This document shows positions 1-7,707 of a stretch of DNA of 64,000 nucleotides, piece by piece (positions within the stretch are counted from its first letter, which is position 1; each line of letters opens with the position of its first letter). This DNA comes from CADCWK01 sp035944555 (GTDB taxonomy: Bacteria > Chloroflexota > Chloroflexia > Thermomicrobiales > UBA6265). The position numbers and the translations under genes are program-made. The notes under the pieces are model-generated. The model had not been told where the DNA came from. It made no database searches and was given only the letters and a program-made list of their open reading frames with translations. The DNA lies in assembly GCA_035944555.1 (NCBI GenBank), contig DASZAY010000023.1:172680-236679 (forward strand), in the 5' to 3' direction.

Positions 1-538
1 TCCCCTCCAGCTTCGTCCACTCCGCCTCGGGGACCTTGAGCGCGGCCAGCAGGTCGGCGGTGATCGGATGCGTCAGCGGGGTCATCAGGGCCGGTCCCGG
101 CTCGGTGGTCGGTCCTCCCCCATCATCCTTGCTGACGCCCGGAGTGGTATCGGTGGCGAGCCAGGGAGACGGGGCAGCGCCGGTCTCGGCGATCTCGGCG
201 TCGAGATCCGCCGCATCGACCTCTGCCGCCTCCAGTGGATCGATCCGGGGCAATGGCTCGACCACCAGGTCGTCGATGCCCTCGTAGACATCGGAACGCG
301 CATCGACCCCGAGCAGCCGCACGAGGGTCGAGTTGAAGTGATAGAGCACCCGGTAGTTGCCGACGCGAAGGCGGTAGATTCGGTCGCGTTGATGCTTCAG
401 CTGCTTGCGCTGCTTGCCGTCGGGGAGCGGATTGTCCCGGAGCACATCCAGCTTCCGGTTGATGAGCCGGACCTGTCCTGCCGGAAGTGAATAGAGCTGG
501 TCGATGAACGCCTGGGTGATACTGAGTTCGAAGACCAT
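1..538 (-). CDS. ParE/RelE-like toxin domain at the N-terminus of a probable UvrD-type helicase (partial)
   Basis: Open frame running off the left edge, so only about 179 N-terminal residues are visible and no stop is seen. It starts with ATG at 538 behind AGGGAG. Residues 1-85 look like the RelE/ParE fold: MVFELSITQAFIDQLYSLP, then a basic stretch (KQRKQLKHQRDRIYRLRVG) and NYRVLYHF, followed by an acidic Pro/Ala-rich linker. The last visible part (THPITADLLAALKVPEAEW) resembles the segment that follows the ParE-like domain in a group of UvrD-family DNA helicases. The toxin-like fold is read from sequence; the helicase is inference, because its motifs would lie outside the window. A free-standing toxin with a long tail is the alternative. 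No antitoxin gene is seen next to it. Confidence 0.6.
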   Translation of the reverse strand, partial: MVFELSITQAFIDQLYSLPAGQVRLINRKLDVLRDNPLPDGKQRKQLKHQRDRIYRLRVGNYRVLYHFNSTLVRLLGVDARSDVYEGIDDLVVEPLPRIDPLEAAEVDAADLDAEIAETGAAPSPWLATDTTPGVSKDDGGGPTTEPGPALMTPLTHPITADLLAALKVPEAEWTKLEG

Positions 539-781
539 CCCGCTCCCTGTTCTCATCGTCGAGCAGCAGATTCATGCGCCAGCAGGTCGTTCAACATCAA
601 CGTGATCCGGTATCGCCGGACGCGGTGCGATTGTGCCAGTAATCGCGGATACCGGTCGACACACGCCGTGATCGTCGAATTGCCATGGACATCTGTCGAT
701 GACAGAGCGTGGGCAAGAACCGGCGGGATATCGAAGTCTCGATGAGATTCGTCGGCGAAGCCCAGCCAGCGGTCTGGAGCC

Positions 782-2044
782 TTACCGGGGACTGTTCCCG
801 GGTGAAAGGTCTGATCCGACAAACTCCCGGGTGGAGCGGGCATGCCAGACGCCGAGCACGCCCAGCCCGGCCACGCCGAGCGCGCAGAGGACCGTCGGGA
901 CGAAGAAGATCTGCGGGAGGCCGAGCGATCCGACGGCGACCGCCGCCACCAGCCCACCGATCGTCGACGCGAGGGCGAGCGAGCTGAAGAACATCGTCGA
1001 AGCGACTCCGACCCCCTGTGGGTAGAGCTGCTGGGCGACCGTCACGCCCAGGCCGGCCAGGGTCGCCCAGACGCCCGCCATCAGGATCTGCCCGGCAAAC
1101 AACCCGATGACCCCGTCGCTGAGCGCGAACGACAGGTTGGCAAGCACGCCCATCGTCATCCCGCCCACGACCACGCGCCACGGGCCGATCCGGTCAGCGA
1201 GAACGGCAGCCAGCGGCATCACGATCAGCTCGGTCGCGGGAAGTGTGGCCATGACCGTCCCACGGACGGCGTCGGACGTCCCCAACTCCTCGTCCATGTA
1301 GATCGGCAGGTAGGAGAACTTCAGGGTGTCGCCACTGACCGCGATGCTGCACAACCCGGCGAACATCAGCAGCGGCACCATTGCCCGGAATTCGCCCCGA
1401 CGCCCCACCGCCGCCACGGTTCGCGGCGCCGCAATGACGAAGCGGGCGACCCGGTGCCGGATCAGGGGGAGGATCTGGGCGCCGGTGAGCAGCGCTACCG
1501 AGACCAGCAGAACCCGGCTCCCGACGACGGACCCGAAGAATGACCCCCAGACCGGCCCGACCACCCAACCGATCGTGTAGGCCAGGCGAACCGTTGAGAC
1601 GACCCGGTTATCGGCCGCGGTCGGTTTCCGGCTCAGTTCGTCCCGGACCGCGGCGAACAGCAGGGCGCCGGTGGCGCCGGACACGCTCAATGCGACGACG
1701 CTGATCGCGAACACCATCCACATCTGGGTCGCGGCCGCCATCGCCAGCCATCCCGCCATCCCGATCAGCCCGCAGATCCGGAGCAGGGGCAACCGGTCGG
1801 ACTGCCGATCGGACATCCGCCCGATTTGGAATCCGACGATCGGCGCGGCCAGGTTGGTCAGGTAGTACAGCCCGGCCAGGGACAGTGACGCCCCAAGCTC
1901 CTGCGTGAAAAACAGCGTCAATTGCGGCATCGCCGCCGACACGCCTGTCCCGGCCAGAAGCAGGCTCAGCGTCGCGGCGCGGTAGAACGGCGAGTTCCAG
2001 ACGATCGAGAGCACGCTGGCCGGTGGCTGGGCAATATCCGCCAT
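782..2044 (-). CDS. MFS transporter, sugar-efflux/SetA-like
   Basis: A 420-residue integral membrane protein with about 12 hydrophobic segments, the usual size for the major facilitator superfamily. After helix 2 there is a typical MFS loop (GFQIGRMSDRQSDRLPLL), and the same pattern recurs after mid-protein (AAVLADRIGPWRVVVGG). The split into two six-helix halves with GRMSDR and LADRIG loops suggests a proton-driven exporter; resemblance to sugar-efflux/multidrug members is a guess from overall pattern. ATG at 2044 was chosen because it begins the first hydrophilic N-terminus before helix 1; the frame stays open far upstream but that part is low-complexity shadow. It is divergent from the asparaginase gene. 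The substrate is unknown. Confidence 0.8.
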   Translation of the reverse strand: MADIAQPPASVLSIVWNSPFYRAATLSLLLAGTGVSAAMPQLTLFFTQELGASLSLAGLYYLTNLAAPIVGFQIGRMSDRQSDRLPLLRICGLIGMAGWLAMAAATQMWMVFAISVVALSVSGATGALLFAAVRDELSRKPTAADNRVVSTVRLAYTIGWVVGPVWGSFFGSVVGSRVLLVSVALLTGAQILPLIRHRVARFVIAAPRTVAAVGRRGEFRAMVPLLMFAGLCSIAVSGDTLKFSYLPIYMDEELGTSDAVRGTVMATLPATELIVMPLAAVLADRIGPWRVVVGGMTMGVLANLSFALSDGVIGLFAGQILMAGVWATLAGLGVTVAQQLYPQGVGVASTMFFSSLALASTIGGLVAAVAVGSLGLPQIFFVPTVLCALGVAGLGVLGVWHARSTREFVGSDLSPGNSPR

Positions 2045-2350
2045 GAAGAGGGACCCTGACTCCTGATGCGTTGGGGGGCAACGGCCAATGAGGATGCTCG
2101 GCAGGTCTCGACGAACGAAGCGCCGGGCAGCAATTGGGCGCTCCATGATCCGCGCCACCGGACTGTCCGGATCGGCCCACGTACTGACACCGCGGGGAGC
2201 CACTGCCCCGGTCGCGCCACCAACCATAGCAAGTGGTGTCCGCGTCCCGACCCCAAACGACAGTACTGGCACCCGCCATGCAATTGCCCACTGACAGGAT
2301 GATTTATCGAGTGGATGAATCAGGCGTCCTCTTGGGCGGGGTGGGCACGG
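2045..2350. other. Intergenic region between divergent MFS and asparaginase genes
   Basis: 306 bases without a gene. It should hold promoters for both neighbours. On the plus strand TTGCCC (2284-2289) and TATCGA (2305-2310) are separated by only 15 bases, a weak match. No hairpin, repeat or RNA motif stood out. Confidence 0.4.
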
Positions 2351-3373
2351 ATGTCTACGGTCATCGCCAATGTGACCAGGGGCGAACTGGTCGAGAGCAG
2401 GCACCACGGGGTAATCGTCGTCGCCACGGTCGACGGGACGATCGTCTTGTCCGCAGGCGACCCGGAGCTGCTCGCCTACTTCCGATCCTCGGCCAAGCCG
2501 TTCCAGGCGGTGCCGCTCATCGAGAGTGGAGCGGCCGACCGCTTCGGCTTCACGGACGCGGAGATCGCGCTCTGCTGCTCCTCGCACGACGGGGCGCCGT
2601 GGCAGCAGGCGCTCGTGCGCGGGATGCTGGAGAAGATCGGGCTGCCGATCACTGCGCTGCATTGCGGGGTCGCGCCGCCCTATGACGAGGAGGAGGCCGC
2701 GCGGGTCCGGGCGGGTCTGGTCGAGGGGACTCCCCTGCACTGCGACTGCTCGGGCAAGCACGCCGGGATGCTCGCGTGGTGTGTCCACACCGGTGCGCCA
2801 ACGGAGAACTACCTGGACGCCTCCCATCCGCTCCAGCGCGAGATCCTCCGGGTGACGGCTCCGGCGCTCGGCGTCGAGCAGGACAGCGTCCGTCTCGCAG
2901 CGGACGGCTGCAGCGTGCCGACATTCGGTGCTCCCATCGCCGCCTTCGCCCGGGCCTACGCCGCCCTGGCCGCCCCGGGGGCACACCCTGACCCGGCGGT
3001 CCGTGAGCATGAGACGGCCCTCGTCCGTGCACGGAATGCCATGGCCAGCCATCCGAAGCACATCGCCGGACCGGGCAATCTTGATACGGACATCATTGAG
3101 GTGACCGGCGGTCGCCTGATCGCCAAGCTGGGAGCCGAGGGGCTTGTCTGCATCGCGGTCCCGGATCGCCAGATGGGCGTCGCCGTCTCGATGCTGGACG
3201 GCTCCGAGCGGGCCCGCGCCACCGTCGCACTCGCCGTACTGGACCAGCTGGGTCTGTTCTCGGCCGAGGAGCGGACGGAACTCCAGCGGCGACAGGATCC
3301 GGCGGTGACCAACTTCAACGGGTGGCACGTCGGGGATATCGTGCCCGTCTTCTCGCTGGCCGAAGCCGTCTAG
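2351..3373 (+). CDS. L-asparaginase, Rhizobium type (Asparaginase_II family)
   Basis: Hydrolyses L-asparagine to aspartate and ammonia in the cytoplasm. The 340-residue protein carries the marks of the Rhizobium etli type family, which is unrelated to E. coli AnsA/AnsB. These are RSSAKPFQ near residues 45-52 (the family's Ser-x-x-Lys pair, here S46 and K49), CCSSHDG, CDCSGKHAGM with the Cys/Lys of the zinc site, and DGCSVPTF with the second zinc Cys. ATG at 2351 aligns with the usual N-terminus; an in-frame ATG at 2315 would add 12 residues of no family likeness. It converges on the cyanophycin synthetase gene, with a shared hairpin between them. Since cyanophycin breakdown releases Asp and Arg, a link in nitrogen metabolism is plausible but not shown. 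Confidence 0.9.
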   Translation: MSTVIANVTRGELVESRHHGVIVVATVDGTIVLSAGDPELLAYFRSSAKPFQAVPLIESGAADRFGFTDAEIALCCSSHDGAPWQQALVRGMLEKIGLPITALHCGVAPPYDEEEAARVRAGLVEGTPLHCDCSGKHAGMLAWCVHTGAPTENYLDASHPLQREILRVTAPALGVEQDSVRLAADGCSVPTFGAPIAAFARAYAALAAPGAHPDPAVREHETALVRARNAMASHPKHIAGPGNLDTDIIEVTGGRLIAKLGAEGLVCIAVPDRQMGVAVSMLDGSERARATVALAVLDQLGLFSAEERTELQRRQDPAVTNFNGWHVGDIVPVFSLAEAV

Positions 3374-3411
3374 TCTCCGCTGTCGACCAGCGTCCTCACC
3401 AACCACACCAG

Positions 3412-3440
3412 AACGGGGGCGGCATCTCGCCGCCCCCGTT
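3412..3440. terminator. Bidirectional hairpin between asparaginase and cphA
   Basis: Perfect 12-bp inverted repeat (AACGGGGGCGGC at 3412-3423 with its complement at 3429-3440, loop ATCTC) between two convergent genes. There is no long T run on either side, so it may act as a factor-assisted or stem-only terminator. Confidence 0.75.
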
Positions 3441-3470
3441 CCTGGGTCCCCTTCACTCGAAAACAGGCAC

Positions 3471-6341
3471 CTACTTGCCTGGCATCCCGGATCCTGTCGT
3501 GGACAAATGCCGCGTCCGTACCGGGAACGGGCCAGCATGCATTGGGAGATTCCGGGAGCCACGGCGGGGCCGGCCGTCAGCCGCGATGATGCCAGTGGTC
3601 AGATGTGCGCGGGTTCGGGGACTGCGGCAGGCGTCCTTCCGGCGTCGGCACTTGGCCGCGATAGACCGCGACCTGGCCAGGACAGGGGGCGCGAAGAGCA
3701 CGGCCGGCTCGTTCTGCTCGGCGCGGGCAGCGAGCGAGTGCCACACCTCATTCACGCTATCGACGAGAACGACGACCAGATCCCCGGGACGGCTGAGATC
3801 GATCGCCCGGTGGGCGGCAGCGAGTTCGTCCAGCACGACGGTGATCCGGTCCGGCGCCATCCCGCCCTGGATCGCCGCCTCCCGGAGAATCGCGGCGACC
3901 TCGCCCTCTGCCCGACCGCGACGTTTCGAGTCTTCCCGGATCACCAGTTGGTCGAAGGTGCGCCCCGCCAGTTCACCGAACGCCCGCATGTCCTCTTCGC
4001 GCCGGTCGCCCGGCGATGCGATCACGCCGGTTGTCTGCCGGGCGGTGGACCGGGCGATGAAATCAGCGACGCCTGTCAGTGCGCCGACGTTGTGCCCGTA
4101 GTCCATCACGACTTCGCGGCCCTCGATCGTGAGCAGGTTGAAGCGTCCGGGCGTCTGCCGGAACCCTGATCCGAACGTGTAGAAGGCGTTGCGGATGGTG
4201 GGAATGTCGATCCCGGCCCCGATCGCGGCCGCGGTCGCCGCCAGCGCGTTGGCGATGTTCACCCGGATCCGCCCCCCGGCGGTTGCCGGTATCTCACGGG
4301 CCGCGATGACGGTAACCTCGCGCCCATTCTCGATCAGGGAAATCTGCTCGTTCCCGCCGGACTGGCAGAGGACCACGGCCCGCCCATGGTCGCGGAGGTG
4401 ATCGCGGAGCGCCGGACTTCCCTCGTCCATCGAGAACAGCACGATCTCGCCCCGGGCGTTCTGGGCGATCAGCGGGGTCATCGCGTCCTCGGCGTTCAGC
4501 ACGCTGACGCCGTCACTGAAGACCGACGCCGGGACGACCCCCTTGACGCGAGCCAGATCCTCAAGGGTGTCGATCTCGCCCAGGCCGAGATGATCACTCG
4601 AGACGTTGGTGACGACCGCGACATCACAGCGATCGAAGCCGAGGCCGGAGCGGAGCAAGCCACCGCGCGCGGTCTCCAGCACCGCGAAGTCGACCCGGGG
4701 GTGCTTGAGCACCATCCGCGCGCTGCCCGGCCCCGCCATGTCGCCGGCCGCGATCTGGGACTCGTTGACGTAGATCCCGTCGGTCGTGGTCAGACCAACC
4801 GTCCCTCCCGCGGAGCGTGCGATGTGCGCGATCATCCGGGCCGTGGTCGTCTTGCCGTTGGTCCCCGTCACCGCCACCAGCGGGATCCGGGTGGGCTGGT
4901 CGGGTCGGAACAGCATGTCGATGACCGCCTCACCCACCGGCTGCGGCGTCCCCTCCGTGGGATGCGTGTGCATCCGGAAGCCGGGTCCGGCGTTGACCTC
5001 GACGATCGCTCCACCGGTCTCACGGATACTCCGCGAGATGTCCGGGCAAACGAAGTCGATCCCGGCGATGTCCAGCCCGACGGCCATCGCGGCCTCGCGG
5101 GCCATCTCCGCGTTGTCCGGGTGGATCACGCCGGTCCGGTCTATCGAGGTCCCACCGGTACTCATGTTGGCGGTCAGCATCAGCTGCACGGACTGGCCGC
5201 TCTCCGGGACGCTCTCGAGCGTCAGCCCCTGCCGCCCGAGCGTCTCCACCGTCTGCGCGTTGACCGGGATCCGGGTCAGCACCTTCTCGTGGGCAACGCC
5301 ACGGCGCGGGTCGGTGTTAGCCGTCGTGATCAGCTCGGCGACCGTGTGTCGCCCGTCGCCGATGACGTGGGCCGGAGTCCGCTCAGCCACGGCGACGATC
5401 TGATAGTCGATCACCAGGACGCGATAGTCGGTTCCGGTGACGCATCGCTCGACGATCACGTTGCCTTCACGGCTCTCGGCGCGAGCGACGGGGAAGTGGG
5501 ACCGGACCGCCGTTTCGTCGCGCAGGTCGATTCCCACGCCGCGACCCTGATTGCCGTCGAGCGGCTTGAGCACGACCGGGTAGCCGATCCGCCGCGCGAC
5601 GGCGACTGCCCGATCGACATCCGTGACGACCTGGCCGTCCGGGACCGGGATACCGACCTCGCGCAGCACCTGGTTGGTGAGTTGCTTGTCACCGGCAACA
5701 TCCACGGCCAGGTCCGACGTCGCCGAGGTGAGCGTGGACCAGATCCGCTTCTGGTAGCGCCCCTGACCCAGCTGGATCAACGACCGCGTGGGATCCAGCC
5801 GGAGGACTGGGATGCCCCGGCGCTCGGCCTCATCGACGATGGCGGCCGTCGAGGGGCCGAACGCGAGGCGCTCCGCCGGGATGAGGACCCGCTCCTCGAA
5901 CTCGGCCAGGAAGGCGAAATCCTGCCCGGTCCCGGCGAGGATGTGATTGAGCAGCCGGATCGCAAGGTCGCCAGCCGCGCGGCCGATATCCCCCTGGGCG
6001 ACCTCACAGATGACGTCGAACTCGCCCGTTACCCGGGCTGGCTGGGCGTAACTGCGCCGGACACGTGCGCCGCTCAGTCGCTGGAGCCGGGCAACGAGCT
6101 GTCCGATCAGCCGGGCCGTACAGGTGCCCTGCCGGATGTCCTCGATAAGACGGTGGCTCGCGCTTCCCGGGATATCGACGGCCATCAGATCCGGTGCGAT
6201 GCGCAGGAGGTCATCGGCAAGGTCAGGGGTCTGGTCGGTCGTCCGGCGTCCCTCGGCGATCAGGACGCGCATCCGGAGAGCCGGGACCCGGGCCCAGATG
6301 CTCGGGCCGTGATAGACGCGAGTCTCGCGGAGCTCGATCAT
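3471..6341 (-). CDS. cphA: Cyanophycin synthetase
   Basis: Makes cyanophycin, a poly-aspartate backbone with arginine side chains, from Asp, Arg and ATP. Layout over 956 residues: a cyanophycin-type N-terminal domain (about 1-165), an ATP-grasp domain (about 215-480, with YPVVLKPLDGNQGRGVGIDL and EVNAGPGFRMHTHP) and a Mur-ligase-like domain beginning at the P-loop VTGTNGKTTTARMIAHI, followed by FAVLETARGGLLRSG and NVSSDHLG. ATG at 6341 follows AAAGGA. It lies 50 bases downstream of cphB on the same strand, so the two probably form one operon. Oddity: the family ends near the segment RPGDLVVVLVDSVNEVW, but this frame continues for roughly 75 more Arg/Pro-rich residues with less GC-biased codons, suggesting a lost stop codon or a small frameshift. 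Confidence 0.95.
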   Translation of the reverse strand: MIELRETRVYHGPSIWARVPALRMRVLIAEGRRTTDQTPDLADDLLRIAPDLMAVDIPGSASHRLIEDIRQGTCTARLIGQLVARLQRLSGARVRRSYAQPARVTGEFDVICEVAQGDIGRAAGDLAIRLLNHILAGTGQDFAFLAEFEERVLIPAERLAFGPSTAAIVDEAERRGIPVLRLDPTRSLIQLGQGRYQKRIWSTLTSATSDLAVDVAGDKQLTNQVLREVGIPVPDGQVVTDVDRAVAVARRIGYPVVLKPLDGNQGRGVGIDLRDETAVRSHFPVARAESREGNVIVERCVTGTDYRVLVIDYQIVAVAERTPAHVIGDGRHTVAELITTANTDPRRGVAHEKVLTRIPVNAQTVETLGRQGLTLESVPESGQSVQLMLTANMSTGGTSIDRTGVIHPDNAEMAREAAMAVGLDIAGIDFVCPDISRSIRETGGAIVEVNAGPGFRMHTHPTEGTPQPVGEAVIDMLFRPDQPTRIPLVAVTGTNGKTTTARMIAHIARSAGGTVGLTTTDGIYVNESQIAAGDMAGPGSARMVLKHPRVDFAVLETARGGLLRSGLGFDRCDVAVVTNVSSDHLGLGEIDTLEDLARVKGVVPASVFSDGVSVLNAEDAMTPLIAQNARGEIVLFSMDEGSPALRDHLRDHGRAVVLCQSGGNEQISLIENGREVTVIAAREIPATAGGRIRVNIANALAATAAAIGAGIDIPTIRNAFYTFGSGFRQTPGRFNLLTIEGREVVMDYGHNVGALTGVADFIARSTARQTTGVIASPGDRREEDMRAFGELAGRTFDQLVIREDSKRRGRAEGEVAAILREAAIQGGMAPDRITVVLDELAAAHRAIDLSRPGDLVVVLVDSVNEVWHSLAARAEQNEPAVLFAPPVLARSRSIAAKCRRRKDACRSPRTRAHLTTGIIAADGRPRRGSRNLPMHAGPFPVRTRHLSTTGSGMPGK

Positions 6342-6391
6342 CGGTGATCCTTTTTCGCGGGTGTCACGTCGTGGCATTGCCATCACGCGGC

Positions 6392-7294
6392 TCAGGTCGT
6401 CGGTAGTCCGACAACACGGCGTTCGTTGAGGTCGAACGTCTGCCCTGCCCCCATCACGTGGAGCGAGCTGCCGGTCACCGTAAGCACCTCGCCCGGCTCG
6501 ACGTCGAAGTAGTTGGACGTGGTACTCCGGCCATCGACGACGGTGACCATCCCGCTGCCGTGGACGACGAGATGCCCCTCACGATCGATCTCGACCGCGG
6601 TGTCCTCATCCAGCCCAATCCCGAGCAGACCCGGGTTGGCGGCGAAGACCGAGATGAGTCTCCCCATCCGTCCCCGCTGGCTGAAGTGCTGATCGATGAT
6701 CACGTCCTGCAGCAGGCCGAATCCGGCGACCAGCTCGACCATCGCCTTGCGTGCCGCGGCGTCACTGCTGTTGCCACCATTCCCGGTCCCGCCTACCATC
6801 ATGTGGCTGGCGACGATCGACGCCCCGGCACTGGTCCCCGCGACCACGACGCCATCGGCATTGCGAGCGCGGATCTCCTCCATCACGCGCGTGCCGACCA
6901 GCAGCGAAACGAGTCGTGCCTGGGCACCACCGGTAATGAAGATTCCCGATGCGTTACGGATCTGCTCGACCGCCGCATCGCCATTGGCATCGGAACGCTC
7001 CTTGACGTCGAGCACCTCGACGGAGCGGGCGCCGAGTTCACCGAAGACCCGGATATAGCGCTCCGCGGCCTCCTGCGGTTCCTCTGAGGCGGTCGGGATC
7101 ACGATGATCCGGGCACGCTTGCCACCGGCCAGGTCGAAGAACCGTTCGAGAACGGCCGTCTCCTCATCGGTTCCCTTCTTCTCCGCCCCACCGATTGGTA
7201 GAACTGGCCCCTGGCGCACCTGCCGTACCGGTGCCGAAGACACCGGGTCCGACTGCTCATCCGAGGACTGCGTCGCTTTCCCTGATTCGCTCAT
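6392..7294 (-). CDS. cphB: Cyanophycinase, peptidase family S51
   Basis: Cleaves cyanophycin to beta-Asp-Arg dipeptides. The 300-residue protein has the S51 nucleophile elbow GTSAGAS (Ser155), the upstream FITGGAQ (119-125) and the downstream block IDQHFSQRGRMGRL typical of cyanophycinases. The GG-x-Q motif carries Ala where Asp or Asn is more usual. ATG at 7294 is preceded by GAGGA at about 10 bases; an upstream in-frame start would add 34 residues unlike the family. The first 30 residues are hydrophilic and Ser/Gln-rich, with no signal peptide, so the enzyme is probably cytoplasmic. It is the first gene of a probable cphB-cphA operon. Confidence 0.93.
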   Translation of the reverse strand: MSESGKATQSSDEQSDPVSSAPVRQVRQGPVLPIGGAEKKGTDEETAVLERFFDLAGGKRARIIVIPTASEEPQEAAERYIRVFGELGARSVEVLDVKERSDANGDAAVEQIRNASGIFITGGAQARLVSLLVGTRVMEEIRARNADGVVVAGTSAGASIVASHMMVGGTGNGGNSSDAAARKAMVELVAGFGLLQDVIIDQHFSQRGRMGRLISVFAANPGLLGIGLDEDTAVEIDREGHLVVHGSGMVTVVDGRSTTSNYFDVEPGEVLTVTGSSLHVMGAGQTFDLNERRVVGLPTT

Positions 7295-7707
7295 ATGACA
7301 TGGATCCTCATGTACAAAGACGGGTACCGGCCGACGGGCCTGACATCCCGATACGCCGGGTGCCAGCCGGGATACCCTGAGCCGCCCTGGCTCCACACGC
7401 CGGACTGCACCAGAGCCGGTGGGAGTGTGCCAAGCACTACACGTGCCAGGTTAATGGTCCACGAATATTACTGTCGCATCGCCCGACACTTGACCCTGGC
7501 AACATGATCGAGATACAGGTAGGAGCCGGAGGACGCCGCCGACCCGCGTTCCCGGCACGTCGTGGCATGGTTCGTGGTCAACAACGGCGTCGGCCCCGCA
7601 CCGTCAGATGACGTCGTGCCCGGAGGCCCACGGAAAATGCCGTCGGGTGTTCCGTTGGGCCACTGTCTCCGCCCCCTGACTCTGCTTTCAGTACTGCGAG
7701 GTCCACC
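7295..7707. other. Intergenic region between divergent cphB and treY
   Basis: 413 bases without a gene. A plus-strand TTGACC (7490-7495) is followed after 17 bases by ATACAG (7513-7518), a possible but weak promoter for treY. On the minus strand TAATAT lies near 7465-7470. No clear operator, hairpin or RNA motif was seen. Confidence 0.4.

Noticed and set aside
2045..3562. N-terminal extension of the MFS frame far upstream of 2044
   Set aside because: It runs antisense through the asparaginase gene and has no MFS likeness; the first MFS helix follows the ATG at 2044.
4386..6347. 653-codon open frame on the plus strand, antisense to cphA
   Set aside because: Composition (Asp/Arg/His/Gly-rich, no domains) is that of a mirror frame in GC-rich DNA; the minus strand encodes an obvious CphA.
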